From Osedax fenrisi (taxonomy: Eukaryota > Annelida > Polychaeta > Sabellida > Siboglinidae): a stretch of 64,000 nt of DNA. How positions within the stretch are numbered: position 1 is the first letter of the stretch; each line of letters opens with the position of its first letter. Positions 1 through 14,154 of this stretch are shown one piece after another. A program made the position numbers and the translations under genes. The stretch lies in NCBI GenBank assembly GCA_964019155.1, contig OZ025244.1, forward strand, positions 17,269,640-17,333,639. The letters are read 5' to 3'. Below the pieces are notes generated by a model, which worked only from the letters and a program-made list of their open reading frames with translations, did no database searches and had not been told where the DNA came from.

Positions 1-189
1 TAACATCGACTATGCAACCTCGGTATGCACTTAGGTGCCTATAGTATACAGTATTCTATAGTATATTAGAGTATACTATAGTATATTACTAGTATACTAT
101 AGTATATTACTAGTATACTAGTATTTATTATAGCAAATATCTTTCTAAGGACACTAACACACACAATCGTATAAAAATGGGTTCTAGAT

Positions 190-480
190 TAATATTTATA
201 TGATGACAACTAATTAATAATGTATAATATATAACTAAGCAATAGGATAGTGAGGTATTTGCATGCTATGAGGTGAGTAAAATCTGACCTAAATAGAACA
301 TTGATAACATTATTATAAATATTTTATATAAACCATGTCAAACCTACATTTATTTCAGTGATTTCGGTACTACTGCAGGTAGCTATAGTGGTTCACTGTT
401 AATTAGGTTGTGTAGATAGGGAGAGATATATTCTCTTTGCAAAATCTTCAACTATAATGTATTATCTTATGTACTATAGT
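190..480. mobile_element. Relic of foldback element (same family as 21889-22800)
   Basis: The order of blocks matches one arm of the element at 21889-22800: an AGCAATAGGATA-like block, then AACCTACATTTATTTCAGTGA, then a GGTACTACTGC-like block, then an AGGGAGAGATATATT-like central block. The copy is diverged and its ends are unclear. A matching terminal block lies at 1928-1985. Confidence 0.5.
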
Positions 481-1066
481 AATACAGTAGTATAGTAGTA
501 TACTATAAAAGTAGATTATAGTACACTATAATTCCCTTATCTTGTGGTAATCATTATCTGAACTACTCTGATAATATAGTTTTACTTCAATGAATCACTG
601 AACTAGAAATGGAACCCAGTGAGATTATTAGTCATAGATTCAATAGATAGGAAAGAGTTTAATATAGTAAACATATGAAAAAGTCATTTAGAAGTATGGA
701 ACATGAATAATTTGAATGATAATAATTTGAATGACCCTTATTATATCTTCTAGTTATACCTTGTCCCAATAGTGTAAAGCACATTGCAAGTAAATAGCTG
801 TCTCAGAATACCTCTCAGAATACACAGAATACCTGTCTAGTGAGTGGTCTAGACTATGCTAGGCCACAAGTGAATTTAGTCAAATCTTTCTGACACAAAC
901 TAAGTTACTATTATTATCAGATTTATGCTTTTTACATATGTGTGTAATTGTAGAAGTAGAAGCTTAGCACGAGATAATAAACCTTTAGAGGGTAATACAA
1001 GTTTAATAATAAATATAAACTATAAAGTAATATTCGACTTATTAACTACTGCCTCTACAGCATTGA

Positions 1067-1262
1067 TCAATGACCACCATTACCACGGGAACCACCACCA
1101 TTACCACTGTAACCACCATTACCACGGTAACCACCACCATTACCACTATTACCACCATCATTACCACTGTAACCAATATTGCCACTATTACCACCACCAT
1201 TACCATGGTAACCATCATTACCACGGTAACCACCACAGTAACCACGGTAACCACTATAAACA
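1067..1262. repeat. ACC-rich minisatellite next to PEPCK exon
   Basis: Degenerate tandem units of the type ACCACCATTACCACGGTA run almost up to the polypyrimidine tract of the exon that starts at 1279. Because the units are multiples of three, both strands stay open. The frame on the + strand is the same as that of the exon. I read it as intronic, since the protein family has no such histidine-rich insert. Confidence 0.8.
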
Positions 1263-1278
1263 ATACCCCCTCCTCCAG

Positions 1279-1639
1279 CCCGACAAGATCCATGTCTGTG
1301 ACGGAACCGATGCGGAGAACAGCGACCTACTGACTCTGATGACCGGCAACGGGATGATCTCCAAGCTGAACGCCTACGACAACTGGTTACTATAACAGTT
1401 GCTATAGTGGATACTAGCGGCGCCACCTAGGTAGCGTAACCGACAGCGCCACCTATGAGCTGGGTAGAACTGTCACGCTTGTACGCTCAGCCGCGATCGA
1501 ATGCTAAATCGCAAACCTATTTATCGGGCGACAGCATAGAAAAGATATTGATCTTTATCTGAAGCCCTTTAGAGGAAATAACGATATAATTAATTTATAT
1601 ACTTCATACGAAAAAAATTTACAACTTTCTTCTAATAAA

Positions 1640-1674
<35 letters not shown>

Positions 1675-2787
1675 TACTTGCATTCAATATATCAGTAATA
1701 AGTCACTAACCTATTACCAACAAATGTGCTCTACCCTATTACCACAAATTAAATATATCAGTAATAGGTTTCACCTAGGCTAGAAAATGCTTACGATAAC
1801 TGGTTATTAATGACGTAGTGGTTACAGGTAGATATCACACACCTATTGGCATTAGGGATTAGGTAGATTGCTATTTGAATAAATCTACAATATAATCAAG
1901 ATTTTATAAATCAAGATATATCTACAGAAAGATATAACACTTACGTAAAATTATATGATTCGATTTTGTATACAAAAACAAACAGCGACACATATATAGA
2001 TTAAATTTTCGGAACTACTTGTGTTTATAATATAAATTCTTATTAAAATATAAACTTTTAAAATGTAAAATAATATATTTTAATGTACTCCTTGATGAAA
2101 AACGATATATTGTTCAAAGTTTCCATATAAATATGTATAAGATGACTATGTTCCGTCCTTACTATGACCTTGACATTCAGCTGGATATCGAGAACAGACC
2201 CAGCAGATGTCGCCAGGGTAGAATCTCGTACCTTCATCACCACCGATCAGAGAAATGATACGATTCCAACGACTAAAGATGGAGTTAAAGGTTGTTCTGT
2301 CAGACTTTCATCTGTCGGGTCGTAATGTTATCTCTTATCATTGGCAGTAACCTACTATCATTGGCAGTATTCTATTATCACAGAGTTATCATTATTCTTT
2401 AATAGTAGAATTCATATATTTTGGGTAATTAATATTATGATATTAATAACTAATATATTAATATTTAGATTATATAATTAATATATTTAAAATAATTATT
2501 AACACAATTTAACTAATATAAGAAATATTAAATTCTATTCTTAAAATTGAATATATTTTATCAGATATATATATGTATTTGTATTGCAATTTATATTAAG
2601 TTGTTATTGATTTTCCATTTTATTATTTCCTATTTACAAAGTTTGACTGTATAATAAAAATGTATAATGTAAAAAGTAGGCAATGCTCATGTAAAACCTA
2701 ATTATACTTTTGTAGAGCTAATGTCATAGTAATAGTAATGTTATATAGTAATTATCTTTAATTATTTATAGAAACCATTTATATGCA

Positions 2788-2843
<56 letters not shown>

Positions 2844-3835
2844 TGAATATAAATATAAATATGCATATATATTTATTGATTAACTTTAATAACTATTTAT
2901 TATAGGAGTATTGGGAAATTGGATGTCACCAAAAGACACTAACACTGAATTATCTAAGAGATTTCCAGGATGTATGAAAGGTATTTTAAAGTTGTCAATA
3001 TATAAATATCTTTATTTACTTCATAAGTATATTCAATTATCTCCCATAACTATTTATTTCATGTGATATATTCAAGTTATAGATATTATTAAATAGATCA
3101 TCTATATAATATTTAAATGAAATATAAAATTTATTATATTTAATTTAATTAAACTAATTTATATCATAATATGATGAAATATTTAAATTATTTCCAGTTT
3201 AAAATATGGTATAAACAGAAAATTACGATCAACGGACAAAATGTACGGATATCGATGTCCTTACATTTGTCAGTTGATCGTAAAATTAATATACTAACTA
3301 TACTATGGAAATATATGTATATATATATAAGAGTAAGAATCGACGGACATCATCTATAAATATAATACAATACAATCAAGTGAAGGTAACAATTGACTGA
3401 TATATATTTCCATAGTATAGTTAGTTTAATAATTTTACGATCAACTGACAAATGTAAGGACATCTATGTCCGTACATTTTTTGCGACGAACAAATTCTAC
3501 GGACATCGATGTCTGTGGAATTTGTCCGTTGATCGTAAGGTTCTGTTGATCCATGATATGTTATATACATAGAAAATATTCATTTTATTACTTTATAATG
3601 GTAATGCTATTGTATACTAATAGAAACAGAAATGTATCTATAATGCTTAAATAACATGAAATATATATTATATAATTGATATTACTTATATATCAAGTGG
3701 ATATTTTTTTATAAATTACATTAATTACTCAATTGCTTTAATCAATCAATTACTCAATACATAAATGGTATAAATATTATAATATATATATATATATATA
3801 TATACATATTTAAATAATAAATAAATCAGATTTAT

Positions 3836-3879
<44 letters not shown>

Positions 3880-4525
3880 TAATGTATTATTACATCCCAT
3901 TAATTATTTAGTTACTTTATTTATATGAACATCTATTTTTAAGTATCTATTTAATAATATTTATAAAATACTTAATTCTATTTATATATATGTATATAAT
4001 TAATAGTCATTTTTTATTTTCCCATTATATATTTCTCAATAATCATATAATAAACCAGCATATAATATAAATAAATACTCACCTAACTATGTATCATTGC
4101 AAACAAACCTACAAATGTATGCATACAGATAAACCTATTTATATTCATGGAAAATTTACATTTAAAATACATATTTATAACCTAATATATAGGAATATTT
4201 AATATGCAACACAGAAATTTATTAATTTAATATAGATAAATTCTAAATATCAAAATAATGTTAGGCCTTATTTAAAGCCTTTCTCTTAAAGGTGTGAAAA
4301 CTCTTATTTTTAATACAAATCAATTAGTGATTACATAATGCTTGTTGACGTGGAAAGCCAATAAAAACTCCGCAACAAAGGCTGAGGTGTTAGCCCTAGC
4401 CTAGTAATTGCATTAAAGAATAGCAGAATTGTTAACTAGTCAACTATCTAGGTCAGCTATAATCGGTACAAATATCTTATGCATACTTACGTCCACCATT
4501 GTTATTAATACTATGATAATATATT

Positions 4526-4579
<54 letters not shown>

Positions 4580-7335
4580 TTATGTAATAATATTAGTTTA
4601 GGATATTATATATATATAAATAATATTATGTAGATATTATTATTATTATATCTGATTTATACTTTTTATGATGTGTTGATTGTTGAATCAAAAGCTTATC
4701 GAAACAATTACCATTGTGCAAATAAGATATTATTGGTATATATATATATAAGGCTCGTATATCAACGGCTCATTTATCAACGTCTCGTATAATCCAATGT
4801 TTTATTTTTATTTTACTTCTCCGTTTACTTCTTGTTTTTTTGTATCGGGTCGTTTTTTCTTACTATTATCACATTTATATATTTTTTTTATATATGTTAT
4901 ATAATTATATGTTTATATATAATTATAACTTTCTTTATATATAACCAGTTATTCAATAAACTTTTGATCTATCTATCTATCTATACATACACATACATAT
5001 ATTAAACTATATAGTTTAGATATATCTATATAATAACTATTTAAGGTATACTCTTTGAATTGAAGTTTTCTCTATATTGAGAATTGTGTACGTCGAATTT
5101 AAAGTATTGCGTATACTTTTACGATTAATGATACTTGTTTATAAATAATCTACTATTATTTTCAAATTGCAGTAATTTATTTACATTGTAATACAGGTGT
5201 ATTTATATTTATATATACAAGTTACACATTATAATGAGAAAAAATGAAATATAATACTTTCATTATTATATATATATAAAACAAAAATAAAGGCAAATTG
5301 TACACAATAGTTTAATAACATTTTGTTTGCATATTTTAAAGGCTATTAATACATTTTTAATAATATAATATTAATTAATATTGTATCTAAATTATTACTA
5401 ATCGACGTATAGTTTATTTTTTATATTTACGTATACTATCATAGGATTAACGTAGATGCATTACGTTCATGTTTATTTTGATTATTTAAATATGATCACA
5501 TAGTATCATTAATAGAAATATGTATGATAGTTACATAAATATCTATTACATAATAATAAGCGATCATACGAATAATCATATATGGATATACGGTAATGTG
5601 TCAAATAATTAACACAGATGACTTATTTATAGGTATTTTTTATTTCGTATCGTAGAGTACTACGTTAGTACTACTAACAGTATAAATAAATGAATAAATG
5701 CGTTTATTAAATATATTATACGTAAGGATATTCAGAATCTATGTATTATAGATCTATTATAACTAAGCTTATATTAAGAATTTCCATCAAGTATAACAAC
5801 GATAGCGGATATCGATGTTATGATAATAATACTACTAGCGAAATAAGAAAACATAATAATAGTAAGGTTGTTATATAATCCTATCGAATATGTACTTTAC
5901 TTTACTTTTTACTTTTTTCGGTTTATGTACATACATATACGCGTAAACTTAAACTGTAAATAAAGTAGAAAACAAATATATTGTAATATGGCTCGAACCC
6001 ACGGTCTACTGCTTGTGTGTCTGATGCCTTAGAGCCACACAGGCAGTATTTGTAAAGATGTAGCACATTTTGTTTACCGAATGTATAAAAACAATGTATT
6101 TTTATAATCTAAATCTATTTGCTAATAATAGTATACGCCTATACATAATATTGATTGATGTGTTTAGTGGTTATGTGTTCATACGATGTGTACGAAATAC
6201 AAATATGTCTCCATAAATTGCTTATTAACGCGAATACATTATAAAATTGAACATTGTTATATAATGTGTATTTTGAAATATATATATATTAATATATTAA
6301 TTTACAAATATATCAATAATGATGTACAGCTATAATTCTTATTATCACAAGTTATTATTAACCCCCCTCCGCCCCGCCCAGGAAGAGTAATGTACGTGAT
6401 GCCGTTCAGCATGGGTCCCGTAGGTTCGCCCCTCTCTAAGATAGGCATACAGCTGACCGACTCACCCTACGTAGTCGCCAGCATGAGGATTATGACCAGG
6501 ATGGGTTTGTACGACTCACCACCGTGTACCGCTTACTTACCCCTCCACCCCTCACTGTACTGCCACTCAACACCATTCCCTACCACTTCAGTATACTTTC
6601 TACCATTATACACTACTTCCTGTCACTTTCCACCACTCAACACCATTCCCTATAACTTTCCACCACTCCACACCACTTCCTGTCACTTTCCACCACTCCA
6701 CATTACTTCCTGTCACTTTCCACCACTCCACATTACTTCCTGTCACTTTCCACCACTCTACACTACTTACTGTCACTTTCTACCACTCCACACCACTTCC
6801 TGTCACTTTCCACCACTTCCTGACACTTTCCACCACTCCACACTACTCCCTATAACTTTCCACCACTCCACACCATTTCCTGTCACTTTCCACCACTCCA
6901 CACTACTTCCTGTCACTTTCCACCACTCCACACCACTTCCTGTCACTTTCCACCACTCCACATTACTTCCTGTCACTTTCCACCACTCCACACTACTTCC
7001 TGTCACTTTCCACCACTCCACACCACTTCCTGTCACTTTCTACCACTCCACACCACTTCCTGTCACTTTCCACCACTCCAAACTACTTCCTGTCACTTTC
7101 TACCACTCCACACCACTATATCACCCTCAGCCCTAGACACAACTGCACGTGAGTCTGTGCTATAGTAAGTTATTATATGGTTTATTGTAGTCAGTAAAAC
7201 AATAGTAGATCTTTGTCTCCTCTTCATGTCCCAACTGTTTAATGATCAACCTCTTTTTAGTGATATTATTATCAATAACTATTTGTAGTAGAATACTTAA
7301 TTTAAGAATAGAGTCTTTAAAATTATATTTTCGAT

Positions 7336-7371
<36 letters not shown>

Positions 7372-9821
7372 CATATTTTCAATTATTTATGATTCATCAC
7401 TATGATTATATCCCGGAAGGGATACTGATATCTAGAAAATTAATCTACTCATATATGATATCCTATACTAAAATAATAATACCGCCTTTTTATAGACAAT
7501 AATATCAATATTTACAGTGATTCATTAATATTAACATTCCATATAAATTAGAAATACATTCATTAGTAGACAGAGTATAACTCGATATCTTACAATATCA
7601 CTCACACGATAGCTATTCAGCTATTCAATATAACTAAACATACGTCTACATAGGATCGAATGTTCTAAACACATTGTCTACCGAAGACTTCATTAAATGT
7701 GTACATTCTATTGGGCAGCCACTGAGCGAGAATCAAAGTAAGTTATATATATATGTTATCTGTACGTTATCTATACGTTATCTATAAGTTATCTATACGT
7801 TACTACCTCCTTCATCTCTACCTGCAATATATCATAGTTATCGGTTATCAAGCTATGAGATACTCAATAGCTATTGGTTTGCACGAGATCTTATATATTA
7901 TATTACGGGGCGATAGCGAAAAGTCAGTCTTATTGTTAAACTCTAGTAGTAATAATAACGAAATGAACCTTAATTCACGATAATGTATTCATATTGATTT
8001 TATTATAAACTAGAAAAAAACAAACTTCTAATAATTATAATGATGAATATTTACGACACCTTTACTACCCTTAACACGCTCGTATATATCACCTCTATTA
8101 CCTATAACCTTCATGTACATCACCCCCCCGTAGAGTCTGCGGTGTGGCCCTGCAACCCTAAGGAGACCATCATCTCCCACTACCCGTCCAAGAATCTGAT
8201 CTCTTCCTTCGGTAGCGGATACGGAGGTTTAACGCCCCCCCCCATGATGAGTCATCATTAGGCGTAGACATTCGCGCGGTCTATCTAGAGATCTACGATG
8301 CTGTAGTTATAATGTATCAATATTATGTGATTATACTACATGAGAATCTAACTTATCTAGAATATGATGATTGGGGAAGTTCTCGCAAAAACAAATACAT
8401 TTGTTTATTAACTTCTCCATTATGTCATGCTTTACAACATGAAATAATAAATCTGATTTATTTATTTATATGATTAATTTAGTGTATAACCTATTCGGTG
8501 TGTGTGTAAATCATAACTTATTTATATTTGTTTACTATTATTTATATATATTTCTGTCATTATTATTTATCGTTACCCATCGCTTTTAATCTATTCAATA
8601 AACTATTAGCTATCTATCTATAAAGGTATACAGATGTACGCATAATATGATAATTATATAATTATAATTTGTAATGTTTATTCATTCATTTGTAAAATAT
8701 ATAGCCCTATCTATGTTAACTATTCGAATGCGTTTGCTATGGAATATATTAGATAATTAAGTTAATTCCGCTCTTCCTTTTCTCCCCCCCCACCCGAGCG
8801 AGTAACTTAATAACGCGACGACTCGACGAATAGGTAATTCTCTAATGGGTAAGAAATGTTTCGCCCTGAGAATAGGCAGTACGATTGCCAGGGATGAGGG
8901 ATGGCTGGCAGAACACATGCTAGTTAGTGTACAGTGAGTGTGTGTGTGTGTGTATGTATGTAGTAATGCCACTCTTATCACTACAGATGTCGTTTATTCA
9001 TTCTATAAAGTGTAATTCGTAATATATTAATTAAGATAAATTGACAATATTGTAATCGAGTGATATGATTTTAATATATTTATTAAGTGATATACTTTAA
9101 ATACATCAATATTTACAATAATTAATAGTTACAATATCTTATATTATATAATATGTACGTAAATGTTCAACGATACTCTATAATAAATAATATAGGTAAG
9201 TATACACGATCTTCGGCACTTTTATTTGTATACATACACGCGTTGATAAGTGCGGCGGCTGGCTACGTCACTGACTCGTACGCTATTGATTATACGATAT
9301 TACATTATGTAATATGTTAATTTCACATTAATCGTGCTCTGAACTATCATCTACATATTACGATGAATAGGTATCCACAGTTGAGATATAGTAACTATAT
9401 CATATTACTATAATCATTATAATTAAATTTGATATAAATAAAGTATATTTTATAAGATCTCATATTTGTGTATATATACACAAACACATATAGTGTATAT
9501 GACATACACACGCACATACATACATACATACATGCGTACATACACATACATAAAAGTTGATCGTGCATAGCCAATATATACTATAGTTACTCTGTTATTA
9601 CCATGTAGATGTTTTTAATTATATAATGTTAACTGTTTGACTTTAAATCACCTATTAAACGTTTATGTAATATAAGTCATTGAATTAGGAAGTAAATACA
9701 TGTTATTATCGATGTTATTATGTTACTACATTATGTATATTATGTTATGCACATTATTGCCTTTTACTTTGTAATCATTTTATAAATTAAATAGTGTCTA
9801 TATCTATAACTATCTAAACTA

Positions 9822-9916
<95 letters not shown>

Positions 9917-12900
9917 TCATTATTATATTTTTTACATATTTTATGCATTTATTTCATTTGTTTTATATATTTTTCTTCTTTTAATATACATTTATTTTAT
10001 TTATATATACTTTTATTATTTATTATATTTTATTTTGTATTTAACTGAAAATGATGACCTCTCCTTGATAACAATATTCAAGTATATTCTTACTTATTTA
10101 TTCAGCACGATTTTCATTTACACGAATCACATTTACAAATCAAATAAGTTTAATAATATATACAATAGTATATATATATATACAAAATTATAGTTCTAAT
10201 GATATACAAAATTGAAATTTTAAAATAAGTTATTGTCATTTTATAATTTACTAATATTTTTTTTATTTTTTATTCTTGTAATGCTGTTATCAAGTTGAGT
10301 GGGAAAATACCTAGTCAAGCTTTGCTTTTGTATTTTCCTGAGTGTTTACACTCTATCTGATTCACATATAATCAATGCTTACATGCAAACCTGGTCTAGA
10401 TTTAATTATTGTCCAGAATTACATATAACTTCATTCCGTTAATACCATCCGCTGGTCTTAAGAATTTAAAAAATCGTTAAAATTCATTACATATCTATTA
10501 CCTATATGTATAACGTTTATATGATATACGTGTAATTAACTGTATTGTATTGTCCGGAGCCCCTCACAGTTATTTATAACACGTATAAGTCTACGACTTA
10601 TTGAGGGGTCCATTTGTATCCTCTATTTGTATGCATTCAATATATATATATATATATAGAGATTTCATATATGAGATTTCAATAAATAAATATTATGATT
10701 ATAACTGTGGGCTGTAATAGATATCTTCGTTAGTCTACTACACGTACTAATCACTACCTACAAACCTGACCACCCCGCCCATTCCACTAGATTCTAGGCA
10801 TCACCAACCCGAGCGGTAAGAAGACCTACATAGCCGCCGCTTTCCCGTCGGCTTGCGGTAAGACTAATCTGGCTATGCTGGAACCCAGTCTGCCCGGTTA
10901 CAAGGTAGGCGGCGCCTCACTAGCTCTCGCGGCGGTGTAGTACATAACTCCGGGGAGTATAATTGACTGCCCCGGTAGCCGAACGGACTAAAGCGTTAGA
11001 CGCGCGAGCAGTAGGACGCGAGTTCAAACCCCGCCAGCGCCAATAAATAGATCTTAAAATAATATTTATGTGTGATCTTATATATTTGTGTATAACGAAT
11101 TATCGACTCCGAGAGTGGTTTCCAAAGGACATTAGAGTCATCAGATGATAAGTGAAAACTTTATCTAAGTTCCTGGATGTGATGAAGGACTCCATCACTG
11201 TAATAATAATACTGTGTAGTCTGGCCATTAGTTTACATTGTAGGAGGTTAGATGTAGGGAATAGAATAGCGAGAATAATTATCAATGCAATTATCAATCC
11301 GAGAATATTAGCTAGCTTGATATGCAACACGGGCTGTATAAGAATGTGTGTGTTATATGATATAATATATCCTTATCTAATTTAAAGGTAGTGCGCCGCA
11401 ATGATTACAGTATTTAGTAATATCAGCTATTAGTTTAACTGTCACTACCGAATAATATATACGATAACCTTATGTTAACCGCCTTCACTGATTTAGAGGG
11501 AGAATGGTAACCTTATGTTATCCGCCTCCACTTATTCAGAGGGAGAATGGTAACTTTATGTTAACCGCCTCCACTTATTCAGAGGGAGAGATAGCCTCAT
11601 ATTAAGCTTCTCCACTGATTCAGAGAGAGAGTGATAACCACCACGACCACCGTGATTCACAGGTAGAATGCGTAGGTGACGACATCGCCTGGATGAGATT
11701 CGACGACAACGGCGACCTGAGGGCTATTAACCCCGAGGCTGGCTTCTTCGGAGTAGCCCCCGGTTAGTAAGTAGGTCCCGTTCGTACGATGACTTCTAGT
11801 ATCGGTGTGTGCGTGAAATACACTTGTTTTAATGATTGAGAACGTAGGCTATATATTAATTAATATTTAATAATACCTATTTCCTATCTACCATATTATC
11901 TATCCCGTAGCGTTGAGCCGTAGGTGCGCTGATGATTCTCTCACAATTTTTCTCCAATCAGTTTATTAACGTAATGAATTGTAATAATCGTTTCTTCCGA
12001 TACTCGTATACATTTTATTATAATATACCTATTAGAAAGATCTAGTATTATTATTATTATTATGATATGAACTCCTATAACAATTAATTCTATGCGCTAG
12101 TAATTCAATACTATTTAGTCAATTTTATTGTATTATTATAACTTCTCTATATACTAAGTAATCTCAATAATTAATAATATCTACTATTAGCGCTTTATTT
12201 ATAGAATATACTCTTTATCGGTTCTCTATTTTTATCCAATACATATAAAATTCACATGTACTAGTTGTATAAAATATGTATTTTATTTTTAATAAGATTC
12301 AAATAATAAAAATGTATTCTTACTTTTAGTTTAATTTTTATATATATTATCTATATAATTATAGAACAGTAGAGGATAGTTTATTTAGAACACCAATACA
12401 TAAAAGAATACCCTCACTTGTGTAAAATATATATATATATATATATAGATGTATTATACCCACCTGTTTCTAATTACATTCCCCTCTCTCTATATATATG
12501 TGATATTCTAACAATGATACTATTATTAGTTAATCTCGTTGATTCTATTTCTGTATCTATTCCTCACATTTTAATTTCTATAGGTTGAAATTATGTTACT
12601 CGATATATACATACTGATTGATGATAGCTTATTATAAAGCACTCTATTAGAAATCAACACGTATATATTAAAAACAACAGAAAAAATAAATTCTAATAAA
12701 TACTGATAATAATATTATTATTTATGTTGATTATTAATTAAATCTAGTATGATTCTGATGATAATATACGAATATATTCTTTATATGGTGGATTATTTAA
12801 GCTACGATTTAATTAGTTTTATTCGAATAGATTTATGTGCATACGCAATTATATTTTGTTCGAAATATATCGAATATATATTAAATTAATACTATTCTCA

Positions 12901-14116
12901 CTTTGAATTCGTTAATGAATCATTATTACGTCATACTCACTCATGCATGTATCACATGACCACTACGCAGGTACTTCGATGTCCACTAACCCTAATGCCA
13001 TGAAAACAATACAAAAGAACACGATATTCACGAACGTGGCATCAACGAACGACGGACAATTTTATTGGGAAGGTTGGGATTTTCTAAATTATATCACTGC
13101 ACATTTATATTGTTATTATTATTTTGTTGGTGGAGTCCTTCATCCCATGCGGAAACTTAGATGTTAAGGCATACATGGTTATAATGAGAGCCGATCTTTA
13201 TTTATATATAATTATATAAGATATAAGTACTTCTAAATATCATTTAAAACCTATTTTATTTGACAAATGGGGCTATATATATATATATAACATTGAAGTT
13301 AATGATTACATTGATGTATATTTCTAAAAATAAAATAAACAATAGGAATATATTAGTAATAAAAACGTCAATATTTATATTAAAAATATGCTTCTATCTT
13401 TATTTTATTACTGATTACATTACTAATAACAGTAATAATGGTATTTAACGATTATAGCGTATAATAATAATATTAATTGTGAGTTAATAAAATTAAGAGT
13501 CATATATGCAATATATATTTATATATATTAATTTATCTTTAATAATTTATATATTAAATATATCTATGCATTATTGAATATTTTTATATATAATACATCT
13601 GATTATTAGATACGATTTCAATATACAATCATGTATACACTATTACATAATACATCACACTATTACATCACGTATGATTATGCAATACTCGCGTATTAGG
13701 TTTGGAGAAGGAAAGCGACATCTCCAGTGGAGTGACTAGTTGGTTGGGGGAGGCGTGGAAGAAGGGAGACGCTAAACCTGCCGCTCATCCTAACTCTAGG
13801 TTAGTCAGGCACAGTTAGGCACAATTAAAGTTAGGCAGAGTTAGGCGCAGTTAAAGTTAGGTGGAAATCTATTACGCCTGGGGCTGTCGAAATGATTTAA
13901 TTTATGAGGAGGCAATTTAATAAAAAAATTAGATATCCGATAATAATAATTAGTAATTAAATATATGTATATATATATATATATACTGACATTTTTATAA
14001 CGTAACTTTTAAATTTAGTAAAAGACCGATATAGTAAACATTTAAATATAATTTTTTAGATTTCAACCTAAATTTACATGTTAATAATTACGTATGTTGT
14101 ATTATAATATTACAAC

Positions 14117-14154
<38 letters not shown>

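Larger units (their letters stand above)
1..1278. other. AT-rich sequence upstream of first PEPCK exon
   Basis: No coding exon was recognised here; the missing N-terminal PEPCK exon(s) must lie further upstream. The stretch holds a short tandem array built on GTATACTATAGTATATTA at about 45-125. It also holds a relic of the foldback family seen complete at 21889-22800 (about 190-480 here) and a CAC/TAC-rich minisatellite just before the exon. Confidence 0.6.

Noticed and set aside
925..1395. A 156-codon His-rich protein
   Set aside because: Only the last 35 codons are PEPCK; the upstream part is minisatellite sharing the frame by chance.
6390..7136. A 248-codon gene with His/Pro/Thr repeats
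   Set aside because: Its first third is PEPCK exon 4 and the rest is minisatellite. The family homology ends exactly at the GT donor at 6505.
10966..11042. A functional tRNA gene
   Set aside because: A and B boxes are good, but the acceptor stem does not pair and SINE body sequence follows. The same holds for 5983-6052, 34950-35030 and 37605-37680.
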